A DNA stretch of 58,132 bases from Nitrospirota bacterium. Its GTDB lineage: Bacteria; Nitrospirota; Thermodesulfovibrionia; Thermodesulfovibrionales; JdFR-88. This document shows positions 19,009 to 27,289 of the stretch, piece by piece. The stretch lies in NCBI GenBank assembly GCA_021789555.1, contig JAJYJK010000010.1, forward strand, positions 1 to 58,132, read 5' to 3'. Made by a program: the position numbers and the translations under genes. Each line of letters begins with the position of its first letter. Within the stretch, counting starts at the first letter, position 1. A model generated the notes under the pieces. That model did no database searches and was not told the origin of the DNA. It saw nothing but the letters and a program-made list of their open reading frames with translations.

Positions 19009-20520
19009 ATGCTTTTTTTCCTGCTTGTGCCCCTCGGGACGGCGCTCATATGCCTCATCGTCAGGGGCCCGAGGGCGCTTGGATACGCCACCCTTGCCGG
19101 CTCCGCGGCAACGGCCCTCTGGGTGGCGGCCCTCGTGGCGGGTGCCGCGCACGGAAGCGTCTATTTCAGCCGGGGGGGGACGTTTTACTGCGATTCGCTG
19201 TCGGCCTACATATTGATGATAATAGCGCTGCTGTCGGCGGCGGCGTCCATCTATTCGATAGAGTACATGGCGGCGGAGCTGAAGGCGGGCGCGATCACGC
19301 CCCGGGGGTTGCGGTACTACTATTTCCTTCTAAACCTCTTTATCTTCACGATGATGCTGGTGCCCATCTCCAATAACCTTGCCCTCCTCTGGATCGCGAT
19401 AGAGGCGACGACGCTGGTTTCCGCTTTATTGGTGGGCATTTACAGAAAGCGAAAATCGATCGAGGCGGCATGGAAGTACATAGTGCTCTGCACCGTGGGG
19501 ATAACCTTTGCGCTGCTGGGCACTTTCATCATTTATTACGCGGGGGCGGGGGTGGTTCCAGGCGGGCCCGGGGAGGCCGGCACCCTGAACTGGACCAGCC
19601 TCCTGCCCGTTGCGGCCGCCCTGAATCCCGCCACGGTGAGGCTCGCCTTCATCCTCATCATGGTGGGCTACGGCACCAAGGCGGGGCTCGCCCCGGTGCA
19701 TAACTGGCTGCCCGACGCCCACAGCGAGGCCCCCACCCCGGTAAGCGCGCTCCTGTCGGGCATACTGCTGAACTGCGCCTTCTACGGCATAATGCGCTTC
19801 GCGGTCATCGCCAAGGCGGCCTGCGGACAGATATTCGTCCAGGACATAATGGCCGCCTTCGGCATGACCTCCATAGTGATTGCCGGGACGTTCATGCTCA
19901 TTCAAAAGAACGCCAAAAGGCTGCTTGCATACAGCAGCATAGAGCATATGGGCATCATCTGCCTGTCCTTCGGCATCGGGGGCGTCTACGGCCTTTACGC
20001 CGCGCTGCTGCATATCCTGAACCACGCCCTCGGCAAACCCCTGATGTTCTTCGTCACGGGCCGCATCCACTCCACCTGCCATTCGGTGGAGACGGAAGAG
20101 GTGAGCGGCTTCCTTAAGATGTCCCCGCTCACCGGCGCGTTGGGTTTCGCGGGCATCATGGCGCTTGCCGGCGCCCCGCCGTTTAATATCTTCCTGAGCG
20201 AGTTTCTGATGCTCAAGGGGCTCGCGGCGGGCGCCCACTGGTGCATGATGGCCATATTCCTTGGCGCAAGCGGCTTCGTGTTCTACGGCCTGCTGAAGGA
20301 TTTCGGGGGCATGTTTTTGGGCCGCCCGAAAGAGGAAAAAACAGAACTGTCCGGCCAGACGGAAAACCGGCCCGGAAATCCGCAAGGGGGCAACTGGTGG
20401 CCGGCAAGCCTGATGATGCTGACTCTCGGGGCCGGACTCCTGGCGCTCGGGCTCTTCACCCCGGCGGTGCTTGACAAGCTGATAACATCATCCATGAATA
20501 TAATCGGCCTGGGGACATAG
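19009..20520 (+). CDS. hyfF: Ehr complex antiporter-like subunit (HyfF type)
   Basis: 503 residues, about 14 membrane helices. Conserved blocks are LLWIAIEATTLVSALLV, GYGTKAGLAPVHNWLPDAHS and AKRLLAYSSIEHMGI, with HILNHALGKPLMFF. This is the second antiporter-like subunit of the complex, as in Hyf, which has HyfB, HyfD and HyfF; a HyfD equivalent is missing. A soluble loop (~440-465) precedes the last helix. Confidence 0.92.
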   Translation: MLFFLLVPLGTALICLIVRGPRALGYATLAGSAATALWVAALVAGAAHGSVYFSRGGTFYCDSLSAYILMIIALLSAAASIYSIEYMAAELKAGAITPRGLRYYYFLLNLFIFTMMLVPISNNLALLWIAIEATTLVSALLVGIYRKRKSIEAAWKYIVLCTVGITFALLGTFIIYYAGAGVVPGGPGEAGTLNWTSLLPVAAALNPATVRLAFILIMVGYGTKAGLAPVHNWLPDAHSEAPTPVSALLSGILLNCAFYGIMRFAVIAKAACGQIFVQDIMAAFGMTSIVIAGTFMLIQKNAKRLLAYSSIEHMGIICLSFGIGGVYGLYAALLHILNHALGKPLMFFVTGRIHSTCHSVETEEVSGFLKMSPLTGALGFAGIMALAGAPPFNIFLSEFLMLKGLAAGAHWCMMAIFLGASGFVFYGLLKDFGGMFLGRPKEEKTELSGQTENRPGNPQGGNWWPASLMMLTLGAGLLALGLFTPAVLDKLITSSMNIIGLGT

Positions 20521-20521
20521 G

Positions 20522-22090
20522 TTGGCTGAAAACGAAACATACAAATTGACTGACAACGAAACATACAGGGAAGTGGCCCCGGAGGAGTTTCGGCAGGAAT
20601 GCGCGAGGCTCTTCGATAACGGCCGGGGCCGCCTGAGAATGATGTTCGCCGTTGACAGCCGCGAGACGGGCGAGGGGTTTAACATCTATGCCGTATTCTC
20701 CCATCCAGGCAAGGACCTCTTCGAGATAGTCGTGCTGAAGGACCTCGAGGAAAAAGAGGGCGGCATCACATTTCCCAGCATCACGCCAAAAATTCCGGCC
20801 GCGCACTGGTATGAAAGACAGATTGCGGACATGTTCGGGCTGCTGCCCGAAGGCCATCCGGACCCGGCGCCCCTTGTGCTGCACGGCCTCTATCCCCCTG
20901 GGGTATACCCCTTGAGGAGGGACATAAGCCACGACCAGATAAGAGGGCTCCTGGATGAGGACAAGGAAGATCTCTCTTCGTTCATGAAGGTCAAGGGAGA
21001 GGGCATCTACGAGATCCCGGTGGGGCCCGTGCACGCGGGCATAATCGAGCCCGGCCATTTCAGGTTCAGCGCGGTGGGCGAGACGGTCTATTACCTGGAT
21101 GCCAGGCTCTTCTTCACGCATAAGGGAGTGGAAAAACTGTTCGAGCGCATGGGCTTCGATGAGGGGGTGAAACTCGCCGAGAGACTCTCGGGCGTTTCTT
21201 CCTTCGCCCACTCCGCCGCTTACTGCCACGCGGTCGAGCGCATGGCGGGGGTGGCGCTGCCGATAAGGGCCAGGGCCATACGCACCTTCCTGCTGGAGCT
21301 TGAACGTCTTTACAACCACATAGGCGACATCGGCAACATGTGCGCTGGCACCGGATTTGCTATCGGTTATGCGAAGGGGGCGTTGCTAAAGGAAAGGCTG
21401 ATGGGGCTGAACGAGCGATTGACGGGCAGCAGGTATCTGCGGGGCGTGAACGCGCCGGGGGGCGTGCTGGCGGACGTCCTTGAAAATCCGGCCGAGACCC
21501 TTCGGACGATTGAAGGCATCACGGGGCAGTACAAGTCCTTCATCGAGTTTCTCACGGGCGCCACGTCGCACATGGAGCGGCTCGACAACGCCGGCCTGCT
21601 CTCCAGGGAGATAGCCATGGCCCTCGGCGCCACGGGCGTAGCCGCCAGGGCCTCCGGCCTCGACGACGACATCCGGACGGCCCATCCGCACCTCTATTAC
21701 GGCCAGCTCGTCTTTGAAAGCCATACGCGGATGAAGGGCGATGTCTTCTCCAGGATGATGCTCAGGGCGGACGAGGCGGCCTGCTCGCTTGCGATCCTGA
21801 AATCCATACTCCACAAGGCGAAGGGCAAGCGGCTGGAGGGCGACATCGCCCTGCCGGCCGTCGAGGTCCCCGCGTTGGGCCGGGCCCTTGGCTACGTGGA
21901 GGGGCCGAGGGGCTCCATCTTCTATTACGTCAGCAGCGGCAGGGACGGCAGGCCGTTCCGGGTAAAGCCCAGGGCGGCGTCCTTCTGCAACTGGCCCCTC
22001 ATGCCGTTTGCCGTGCACGGCAACATCGTCCCGGACTTCCCCCTCATAAACAAGAGTTTTAACCTCTCATATTCGGGTTCGGACGCATGA
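20522..22090 (+). CDS. Ehr large subunit: NuoCD/HycE-like protein without the NiFe cysteines
   Basis: 522 residues from TTG 20522, directly after the hyfF stop. The N-terminal ~150 residues are NuoC-like (HWYERQIADMFGL) and the rest is a HycE/NuoD-like large subunit (VGPVHAGIIEPGHFRF). In group 4 hydrogenases the first nickel motif reads CGIC; here the aligned segment is LSGVSSFAHSAAYC. The C-terminal CxxC is replaced by LSYSGSDA. All four nickel ligands are therefore lost, as in energy-converting hydrogenase-related (Ehr) complexes, and H2 chemistry is not expected. The substrate is unknown. The N terminus has a 24-bp duplication (20526-20573). Confidence 0.9.
   Translation: MAENETYKLTDNETYREVAPEEFRQECARLFDNGRGRLRMMFAVDSRETGEGFNIYAVFSHPGKDLFEIVVLKDLEEKEGGITFPSITPKIPAAHWYERQIADMFGLLPEGHPDPAPLVLHGLYPPGVYPLRRDISHDQIRGLLDEDKEDLSSFMKVKGEGIYEIPVGPVHAGIIEPGHFRFSAVGETVYYLDARLFFTHKGVEKLFERMGFDEGVKLAERLSGVSSFAHSAAYCHAVERMAGVALPIRARAIRTFLLELERLYNHIGDIGNMCAGTGFAIGYAKGALLKERLMGLNERLTGSRYLRGVNAPGGVLADVLENPAETLRTIEGITGQYKSFIEFLTGATSHMERLDNAGLLSREIAMALGATGVAARASGLDDDIRTAHPHLYYGQLVFESHTRMKGDVFSRMMLRADEAACSLAILKSILHKAKGKRLEGDIALPAVEVPALGRALGYVEGPRGSIFYYVSSGRDGRPFRVKPRAASFCNWPLMPFAVHGNIVPDFPLINKSFNLSYSGSDA
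20526..20573 (+). repeat. Two 24-bp tandem repeats at large-subunit N terminus
   Basis: CTGAAAACGAAACATACAAA plus four bases is followed by CTGACAACGAAACATACAGG plus four bases, giving NETYK..NETYR in the protein. In frame (8 codons). Confidence 0.85.
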
Positions 22091-22119
22091 GGGCCATGGA
22101 AAGATTTGCTGTATTTGCA

Positions 22120-22254
22120 GGAAGGAGGCGTGATGGCATGGCTTGCTCCTTCTCGGCGGCCGTCCTGGCCGCCTCCGAGGCTTTTGCCTGTCCTGACGTC
22201 CATGTCCGGACTGCGGCAAAAAAATCCGCTCGCATGCCATTCCCGCCTCCTTCC
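22120..22254. other. Structured palindromic element between the Ehr large and small subunit genes
   Basis: Arms GGAAGGAGGCG-TG-ATGGCATG (22120-22140) and CATGCCAT-TCC-CGCCTCCTTCC (22233-22254) pair over 19 bp. Inside are two more hairpins: CTCGGCGGCC/GGCCGCC..CGAG (22152-22179) and TTTTGCC..GTCC/GGAC..GGCAAAA (22182-22222). The whole would fold as a three-way junction. It fills most of an unusual 261-bp gap inside an otherwise tight operon. It may be a MITE-like insertion or a processing/attenuation RNA. I see no gene in the gap. Confidence 0.6.
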
Positions 22255-22351
22255 ACCCAAAACGTGCGGGGAAGGCAGCCAGCCAATGGCGGTTCTCGCT
22301 TTTTTGAAATTATAAAAAAATTTTTCAAAAAATTAACATTTAGGGGTTCTT

Positions 22352-22888
22352 ATGCTCGCGCGCATTCTTTATAATATTATTGGCAGGAAGCAGGCGTTGC
22401 CTGAAAGTGAACTAAACGCGATGGCGGGTGAGGGTGACATTCTGATGGCCGCGGGGCTGAAGCCGGGAGGGATGGGCCGCATATTCAGGCGCTCCGTGAG
22501 GATAAGGCAGGTGGACGCCGGCTCCTGCAACGCCTGCGAATGGGAGTGCACCGCGCTTACAAACCCCGTATACGACATCCAGCGCTTCGGCATCGATTTC
22601 GTCGCCTCGCCCAGACACGCCGACATCCTGCTGGTGACCGGCCCGGTCTCGGCGGCCATGGCCAATGCGCTCAGAAAGACCTACCTGGCGACCCCCGGGC
22701 CCAAGCTGGTCATCGCCTGCGGGGACTGCGCGAGGGACGGCGGCATATACAGGGGAAGCTATGCCGTCACCGACGGGGTGGACAAGGTGGTGCCGGTGGA
22801 CGCGTATATACCGGGCTGCCCGCCCGCGCCCGCGCGGATAGCGGCCGGCATAATGAAAATTATAGAGGCATCGTCTAAAATAAAATGA
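22352..22888 (+). CDS. Ehr small subunit: NuoB/HyfI-like iron-sulfur protein
   Basis: 178 residues. Ligands for the proximal [4Fe-4S] cluster remain: SCNACEWEC, ACGDCARDGG and PGCPPAPARI. The family passes electrons between the active site in the large subunit and a ferredoxin-like partner. So this half looks functional while the partner large subunit lost its metal site. AGGGG lies just upstream of ATG 22352. No NuoI/HyfH ferredoxin subunit is present in the operon. Confidence 0.92.
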   Translation: MLARILYNIIGRKQALPESELNAMAGEGDILMAAGLKPGGMGRIFRRSVRIRQVDAGSCNACEWECTALTNPVYDIQRFGIDFVASPRHADILLVTGPVSAAMANALRKTYLATPGPKLVIACGDCARDGGIYRGSYAVTDGVDKVVPVDAYIPGCPPAPARIAAGIMKIIEASSKIK

Positions 22889-22935
22889 ATACTCGCGGGA
22901 GACTTTGTCCCCCGATATCCAAGCAGGAGGACGCA

Positions 22936-24474
22936 ATGGAAACACTGGTCACAAAAGAAACCGAAGAACCTCCAGGTAGAGCCGCAAACGCCATCTGCCG
23001 GCCGCTGCCCGAGGCGGACCTCTTCGGCACGGAAGGGATTGCCCGAAGACTCTGGCCCGGCGTCACCAGCCAGCAGTGGAGCGACTGGAGATGGCAGATG
23101 TTAAACAGACTGAGGACGCTGGAGGACATCTCCTGCCTGCTGGATTTGAAACCCTATCAGAGGGGGCGCTTCAAAAGGCTCATCGACACCTTCCACTGCT
23201 CCGTCACTCCGTACTATCTCTCATTGATCAGGGACATCTCCGACCCGGAAGACCCCATCAGGAAACAGTGCCTGCCGGACCTGCGGGAGCTTGACTTCCA
23301 GAGGGTCGGGGTCACGGACCCGCTGGAGGAGGAAGATGACATGCAGTCGCCGGGGCTCGTTCACCGGTATCCCGACCGGGTGCTGGCAATAGCGACCAAC
23401 ACCTGCAGCATGTACTGCCGCCACTGCACCCGAAAGAGGATCTGGCACGAGGGCGAATCCGAGAGGACCAAAAAAGAGCTGATGGGGATGGTCCGGTACG
23501 TGCGCGCAACCCCGGAGGTGAGGGAGGTCATAATCTCCGGCGGAGACCCCCTTACGATGAACCTGGAGCTTTTGGACTGGTTCATGGGGGAGCTGCGGAG
23601 GGTCTCCCAGCTGGAGGTCCTCAGGATCGGCACAAGGGTGCCGGTCGTGATGCCGATGAAGATAACCGAAGAACTGGTAAAAATGCTCAAGGGCCACAGG
23701 CCGCTCTGGGTAAATACCCAGTTCAATCACCCGCGGGAAGTGACTGAAGAGGCAAGAGACGCTTGCGACCGGCTGCTGACGGCGGGCATCCCCGTCTCCA
23801 ATCAGTCCGTGCTCCTGAAGGGGATTAACGATGCCCCCGATGTCATGAAGGAGCTCTGCCATGCCCTGCAGCGCATTATGGTCCGCCCCTACTACCTCTT
23901 CCAATGCGACCCGGTCAGGGGGGTGGAGCATTTCAGGACGAGCATCTGGAGGGGAATCGAGATAATGGAGACGATGAGGGGCTACACCGGGGGGCTCGCC
24001 ATACCGACCTTCGTTGTGGATGCCCCTGGAGGGGGCGGGAAGATCCCCCTTCAGCCCTTCTACCTGCTCTCCGTAAACGACAGGGACGTGCTGCTGAGAA
24101 ACTACGAGGGGATGATAATAAAATACTATAACCCCGAAACCAGCCAGCCCGAAAAAAGCCGGAAATCAAACGGCAACGGCAAACTGAGCGGCACGGCGCA
24201 GCTCCTGAAGGGCCAGAAGAAGGCCCTGGTGCCCGAGGAGACCCAGCGGTACAAGAGAAGGAAACAGAAGGACATGCTGTTTCCCCCCGTTTCGTCCACA
24301 GTTTCGCCCGCTGCTTCGGAGATATCGCGCATCGCGGAAAGACCGGGCGCCCCGGAAAAATTGCCCGCCTCTGCGCCGGATATCCCCGCCCCTCCGGGGG
24401 AAATCATAAAGGTGAAACGCCTGGGCCGGGAAGCGGCGCCCTTCGACAAGGAGCAGGACGCGGGAGCGGCATGA
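22936..24474 (+). CDS. kamA: Lysine 2,3-aminomutase (KamA family radical SAM)
   Basis: 512 residues from ATG 22936 with GCAGGAGGACGCA upstream; an upstream ATG at 22885 overlaps the small-subunit stop but has a weaker site. The radical SAM cluster motif is CSMYCRHC. PLP is bound by Lys in VVDAPGGGGKIPL. The Asp residues that hold the lysine side chain in known lysine aminomutases are both kept (QCDPV and FVVDAP), which favours lysine over glutamate. It would make beta-lysine. The C-terminal ~110 residues are a low-complexity basic/Pro-rich extension not typical of KamA. It is followed by two ATP-grasp genes with a 4-nt overlap. Confidence 0.9.
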   Translation: METLVTKETEEPPGRAANAICRPLPEADLFGTEGIARRLWPGVTSQQWSDWRWQMLNRLRTLEDISCLLDLKPYQRGRFKRLIDTFHCSVTPYYLSLIRDISDPEDPIRKQCLPDLRELDFQRVGVTDPLEEEDDMQSPGLVHRYPDRVLAIATNTCSMYCRHCTRKRIWHEGESERTKKELMGMVRYVRATPEVREVIISGGDPLTMNLELLDWFMGELRRVSQLEVLRIGTRVPVVMPMKITEELVKMLKGHRPLWVNTQFNHPREVTEEARDACDRLLTAGIPVSNQSVLLKGINDAPDVMKELCHALQRIMVRPYYLFQCDPVRGVEHFRTSIWRGIEIMETMRGYTGGLAIPTFVVDAPGGGGKIPLQPFYLLSVNDRDVLLRNYEGMIIKYYNPETSQPEKSRKSNGNGKLSGTAQLLKGQKKALVPEETQRYKRRKQKDMLFPPVSSTVSPAASEISRIAERPGAPEKLPASAPDIPAPPGEIIKVKRLGREAAPFDKEQDAGAA

Positions 24475-25571
24475 GTTTTTGCATCGGGCTTGTCTACGAT
24501 TTGCGGCGTGATTACCTGGAGATGGGTTTTTCCGAGGAGCAGACGGCGGAATTCGACAGCGAAGAGACCATAAACGCCCTCGCAAAGACCATATCGGCCC
24601 TCGGGTATAAGGTCGAGCGCATTGGCAACATCTACGAGCTGACAAAACTCCTCAGTTCCGGCAAAAGCTGGGACCTCGTATTCAACATCGCTGAGGGCCT
24701 CTACGGCAGGAGCCGCGAGGCGCAAGTCCCAGCCCTCCTGGAGGCCTTCAATATCCCTTACACGTTTTCGGACCCCCTTGCCCTCGCCCTCGCCCTCGAC
24801 AAGGCGATGGCAAAAAAAATCCTGCGCGCCAGCGGCATCCCCACCCCGGATTTTTACCTCATAAGCTCCCTTGCCGAGACGGAAGGTCTCGATGCGCCAG
24901 GCGCCGCCGGGCTTGACTTCCCGCTTTTTGTAAAACCGGTCTCGGAGGGGACGGGCAAGGGGGTCACTCCGTCGTCCATAGTCCAAAGCCAGTCGGAGCT
25001 CAAAGCCCAATCCAGGAGGCTCCTTGCCAAATACAATCAGCCCGTCCTGGTCGAGACATACCTGCCCGGAGAGGAGTTCACGGTCGGCATCCTGGGGACA
25101 GGCAAGAAGGCGCGCGCCCTTGGCGTCCTCGAGGTAAAGCTCCTGAAAAACGCGGAGCCGGGGGTCTATTCCTACACCAACAAGGAGCTTTGCGAGGAAC
25201 GGGTGAGATACACCCTGGTAAAAAACAGGAAACTGGCGGAAGAGGCGAGCGAACTGGCCCTCCGGGCCTACAGGGCGCTTGATTGCAGGGACGCCGGCCG
25301 GGTGGACATCAAGGCGGGCGGGCCAACCAGTTGGCCAACCAGTTGGCCAGTCCGCGGACCAGCCCGCGGGCCGGCTGGCAAAAACATGCTCCACGTCCTT
25401 GAGCTAAACCCCCTGGCGGGGCTCCACCCCACGCACTCGGACCTGCCGATACTCTGCGCGCAGGCCGGGATGAAATACGAAGAGCTTGTAAAGGGCATCA
25501 TCGATTCCGCCATGGAACGGCCCGGGATTGCCCCGATGAGGGGGCGCGCATTCGGCCTAAAGACCTTTTAA
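24471..25571 (+). CDS. ATP-grasp ligase, D-Ala-D-Ala ligase-like (first of two)
   Basis: 366 residues; ATG overlaps the kamA TGA. The pre-ATP-grasp and ATP-grasp parts are visible: DLVFNIAEGLYGRSREAQVPALLEAFNIPYTFSDP, LDKAMAKKILRASGIPTPDF (phosphate-binding Lys), FVKPVSEGTGKGV, VLVETYLPGEEFTVGIL and LELNPLAGLHPTHSDL (metal-binding Glu/Asn). Such enzymes join a carboxylate to an amine through an acyl phosphate. A 12-bp repeat tract (25321-25380) puts SWPTSWPVRGPARGPAG into a loop just before the metal-binding strand. The context suggests a beta-lysine-linked compound as product, but this is inference. Confidence 0.85.
   Translation: MSFCIGLVYDLRRDYLEMGFSEEQTAEFDSEETINALAKTISALGYKVERIGNIYELTKLLSSGKSWDLVFNIAEGLYGRSREAQVPALLEAFNIPYTFSDPLALALALDKAMAKKILRASGIPTPDFYLISSLAETEGLDAPGAAGLDFPLFVKPVSEGTGKGVTPSSIVQSQSELKAQSRRLLAKYNQPVLVETYLPGEEFTVGILGTGKKARALGVLEVKLLKNAEPGVYSYTNKELCEERVRYTLVKNRKLAEEASELALRAYRALDCRDAGRVDIKAGGPTSWPTSWPVRGPARGPAGKNMLHVLELNPLAGLHPTHSDLPILCAQAGMKYEELVKGIIDSAMERPGIAPMRGRAFGLKTF
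25321..25380 (+). repeat. Five 12-bp tandem repeats in ATP-grasp gene
   Basis: GGCCAACCAGTT twice, then GGCCAGTCCGCG, GACCAGCCCGCG and GGCCGGCTGGCA. The period is four codons; the tract is an insertion in a surface loop. A shorter related pair, GACCAGTCGCCC-GGCCAGCCGGGT, lies in the next gene near 26000. Confidence 0.88.
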
Positions 25572-25575
25572 AAAA

Positions 25576-27207
25576 ATGAAGGTCGCAATCCTTTACAACG
25601 GGCCCGAAAGGGAAAGCCCCGACTCGGTCGACGTCCTTGAAGAGGTCTTCCTGGTGGCGGAGGCCCTCCTTGCGCTCGGGCACGAGCCGGCAAAAATAAC
25701 GGTCCCGCTTTCGGGCGGCGCGCCGCAGGGCATAATGGTCCCGGAGCTTTTCAGGAAAATCGGCCGCTTTGCGCCGGATGTCATCTTCAACCTTGTTGAG
25801 GCAATCGGAGCAAATGCCGCAATGCACCCCCTGGCGGCCGGGCTCCTCGAGGCCGCGGGATTTCCGTTTACCGGGGCCCGCTGTAACGCCCTTTTTTTGA
25901 CCACGGACAAAAGGGCCACAAAGGCCATACTCGCCGCAAATGGCATCCCCACCGCAAAATGGGTCTCGTATCCGCCCGATGGTCCGGGGGCATCATACCC
26001 GACCAGTCGCCCGGCCAGCCGGGTTTTATTTCCGGGTGGCGGGTCCGATGGGGGCGGACTAAACGGGGCCTTCAGGAATTTGAATTTCCCGGTGATCGTA
26101 AAACCCGCATGCGAGGACGCCAGCATCGGTATAACCGACGACTCCGTCATACGGGATGAAAGGGCGCTGTCGAGGGCGCTGCCCTCGATTTACACGCGCC
26201 TGGGGGGAAAACCCCTCCTGATTGAGGAATTCATCGACGGCAGGGAATTTAACGTCTCCATTATCGAGCGCCGCGGGAAACCAAAAATCCTGCCGCCCGC
26301 CGAGATGCTCTTTGCGAACTGGCCCCCCGGCAAAAAACCGCGTATCGTGAACTATAAGGCCAAATGGCATCCCGACGCGTTCGAGTACAAAAACACGGTA
26401 AGGACCTTTAAACCCGTAAATGCGCCGGTTGAAGAAATACGACAGATATGCCTTGCCTGCTGGCAGGCATTGGGCCTGACGGGCTACGCAAGAGTGGATT
26501 TGAGACTCGATGAAAAAAACCGGCCCTTCGTGATGGAGGTAAACGCCAACCCGTGCATCGCGCCTTTCTCCGGTTTCATCTCGGCCGTCAAAATGGCCGG
26601 CTACACGGAAAAAGACGCCGTCGGGATGATCCTCGAAGCCGCGCTGCCGGCAAAGGCGGCAGGCAAAAAACAAAAGCAAAAACCCGGGCGGCAAAGGAAA
26701 CCGGCGGCAAAAAAGATAATCCGCGGCATCCGCTTCAGAAGTGAGCCCGTCCCCGAAGACAGAAAGGCGATTAAAAAAATACTCTCCGGGACAAAGGCCT
26801 TTCACAGGCGGGAGATAGAGGTGGCCCTCGAACTCCTCGACGACCGGCTTTTAAAGGGATTTGACAGCGAGTATATGTTCCTCTTTTGCGAAGTCGGCGG
26901 CAAGACCGCAGGCTACGCCTGCTATGGGCCGATCACGATGACAAAGGGCAGGTTCGACCTCTACTGGATAGCGGTGGACGTTTCTGCACAAGGCAAGGGG
27001 ATTGGCAGCGCCCTGCTGAAAAAGGCCGAAGCCGAGATGGCCAGGCTTGGCTGCCGGCACATCTACGCTGAGACCGCGTCAAAAAAAGAGTACGCCCTCA
27101 CGAGGGAGTTTTACAGAAAAAGCGGCTATTTCTTTGTCGCCCTCGTGCCGGAGTACTTTGCGCCGGACGACGACAAGCTCATATTCATGAAGACGCTTAA
27201 GCAATAA
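25576..27207 (+). CDS. ATP-grasp ligase fused to GNAT acetyltransferase
   Basis: 543 residues. Residues ~1-355 are a second D-Ala-D-Ala ligase-like ATP-grasp enzyme (FNLVEAIGANAAMHPLAAGLLEAAGFPFTG, FPVIVKPACEDASIGI, EFIDGREFNVSII, VMEVNANPCIAPFSGF). A Lys-rich linker follows. Residues ~385-543 are a GNAT domain with the acetyl-CoA loop VSAQGKGIGSALLKKAEAE. Known beta-lysine pathways pair KamA (AblA) with an acetyltransferase (AblB), so the GNAT domain may acetylate a beta-lysine product. The gene begins 4 nt after the previous stop. Confidence 0.87.
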   Translation: MKVAILYNGPERESPDSVDVLEEVFLVAEALLALGHEPAKITVPLSGGAPQGIMVPELFRKIGRFAPDVIFNLVEAIGANAAMHPLAAGLLEAAGFPFTGARCNALFLTTDKRATKAILAANGIPTAKWVSYPPDGPGASYPTSRPASRVLFPGGGSDGGGLNGAFRNLNFPVIVKPACEDASIGITDDSVIRDERALSRALPSIYTRLGGKPLLIEEFIDGREFNVSIIERRGKPKILPPAEMLFANWPPGKKPRIVNYKAKWHPDAFEYKNTVRTFKPVNAPVEEIRQICLACWQALGLTGYARVDLRLDEKNRPFVMEVNANPCIAPFSGFISAVKMAGYTEKDAVGMILEAALPAKAAGKKQKQKPGRQRKPAAKKIIRGIRFRSEPVPEDRKAIKKILSGTKAFHRREIEVALELLDDRLLKGFDSEYMFLFCEVGGKTAGYACYGPITMTKGRFDLYWIAVDVSAQGKGIGSALLKKAEAEMARLGCRHIYAETASKKEYALTREFYRKSGYFFVALVPEYFAPDDDKLIFMKTLKQ

Positions 27208-27289
27208 GGCCGCAACCAGCGTCCTTACAAACCCAGGTCCCCCTTGCCTGCCACTTCCATAAAATGGGCAGGGGCAATATTATATATCC

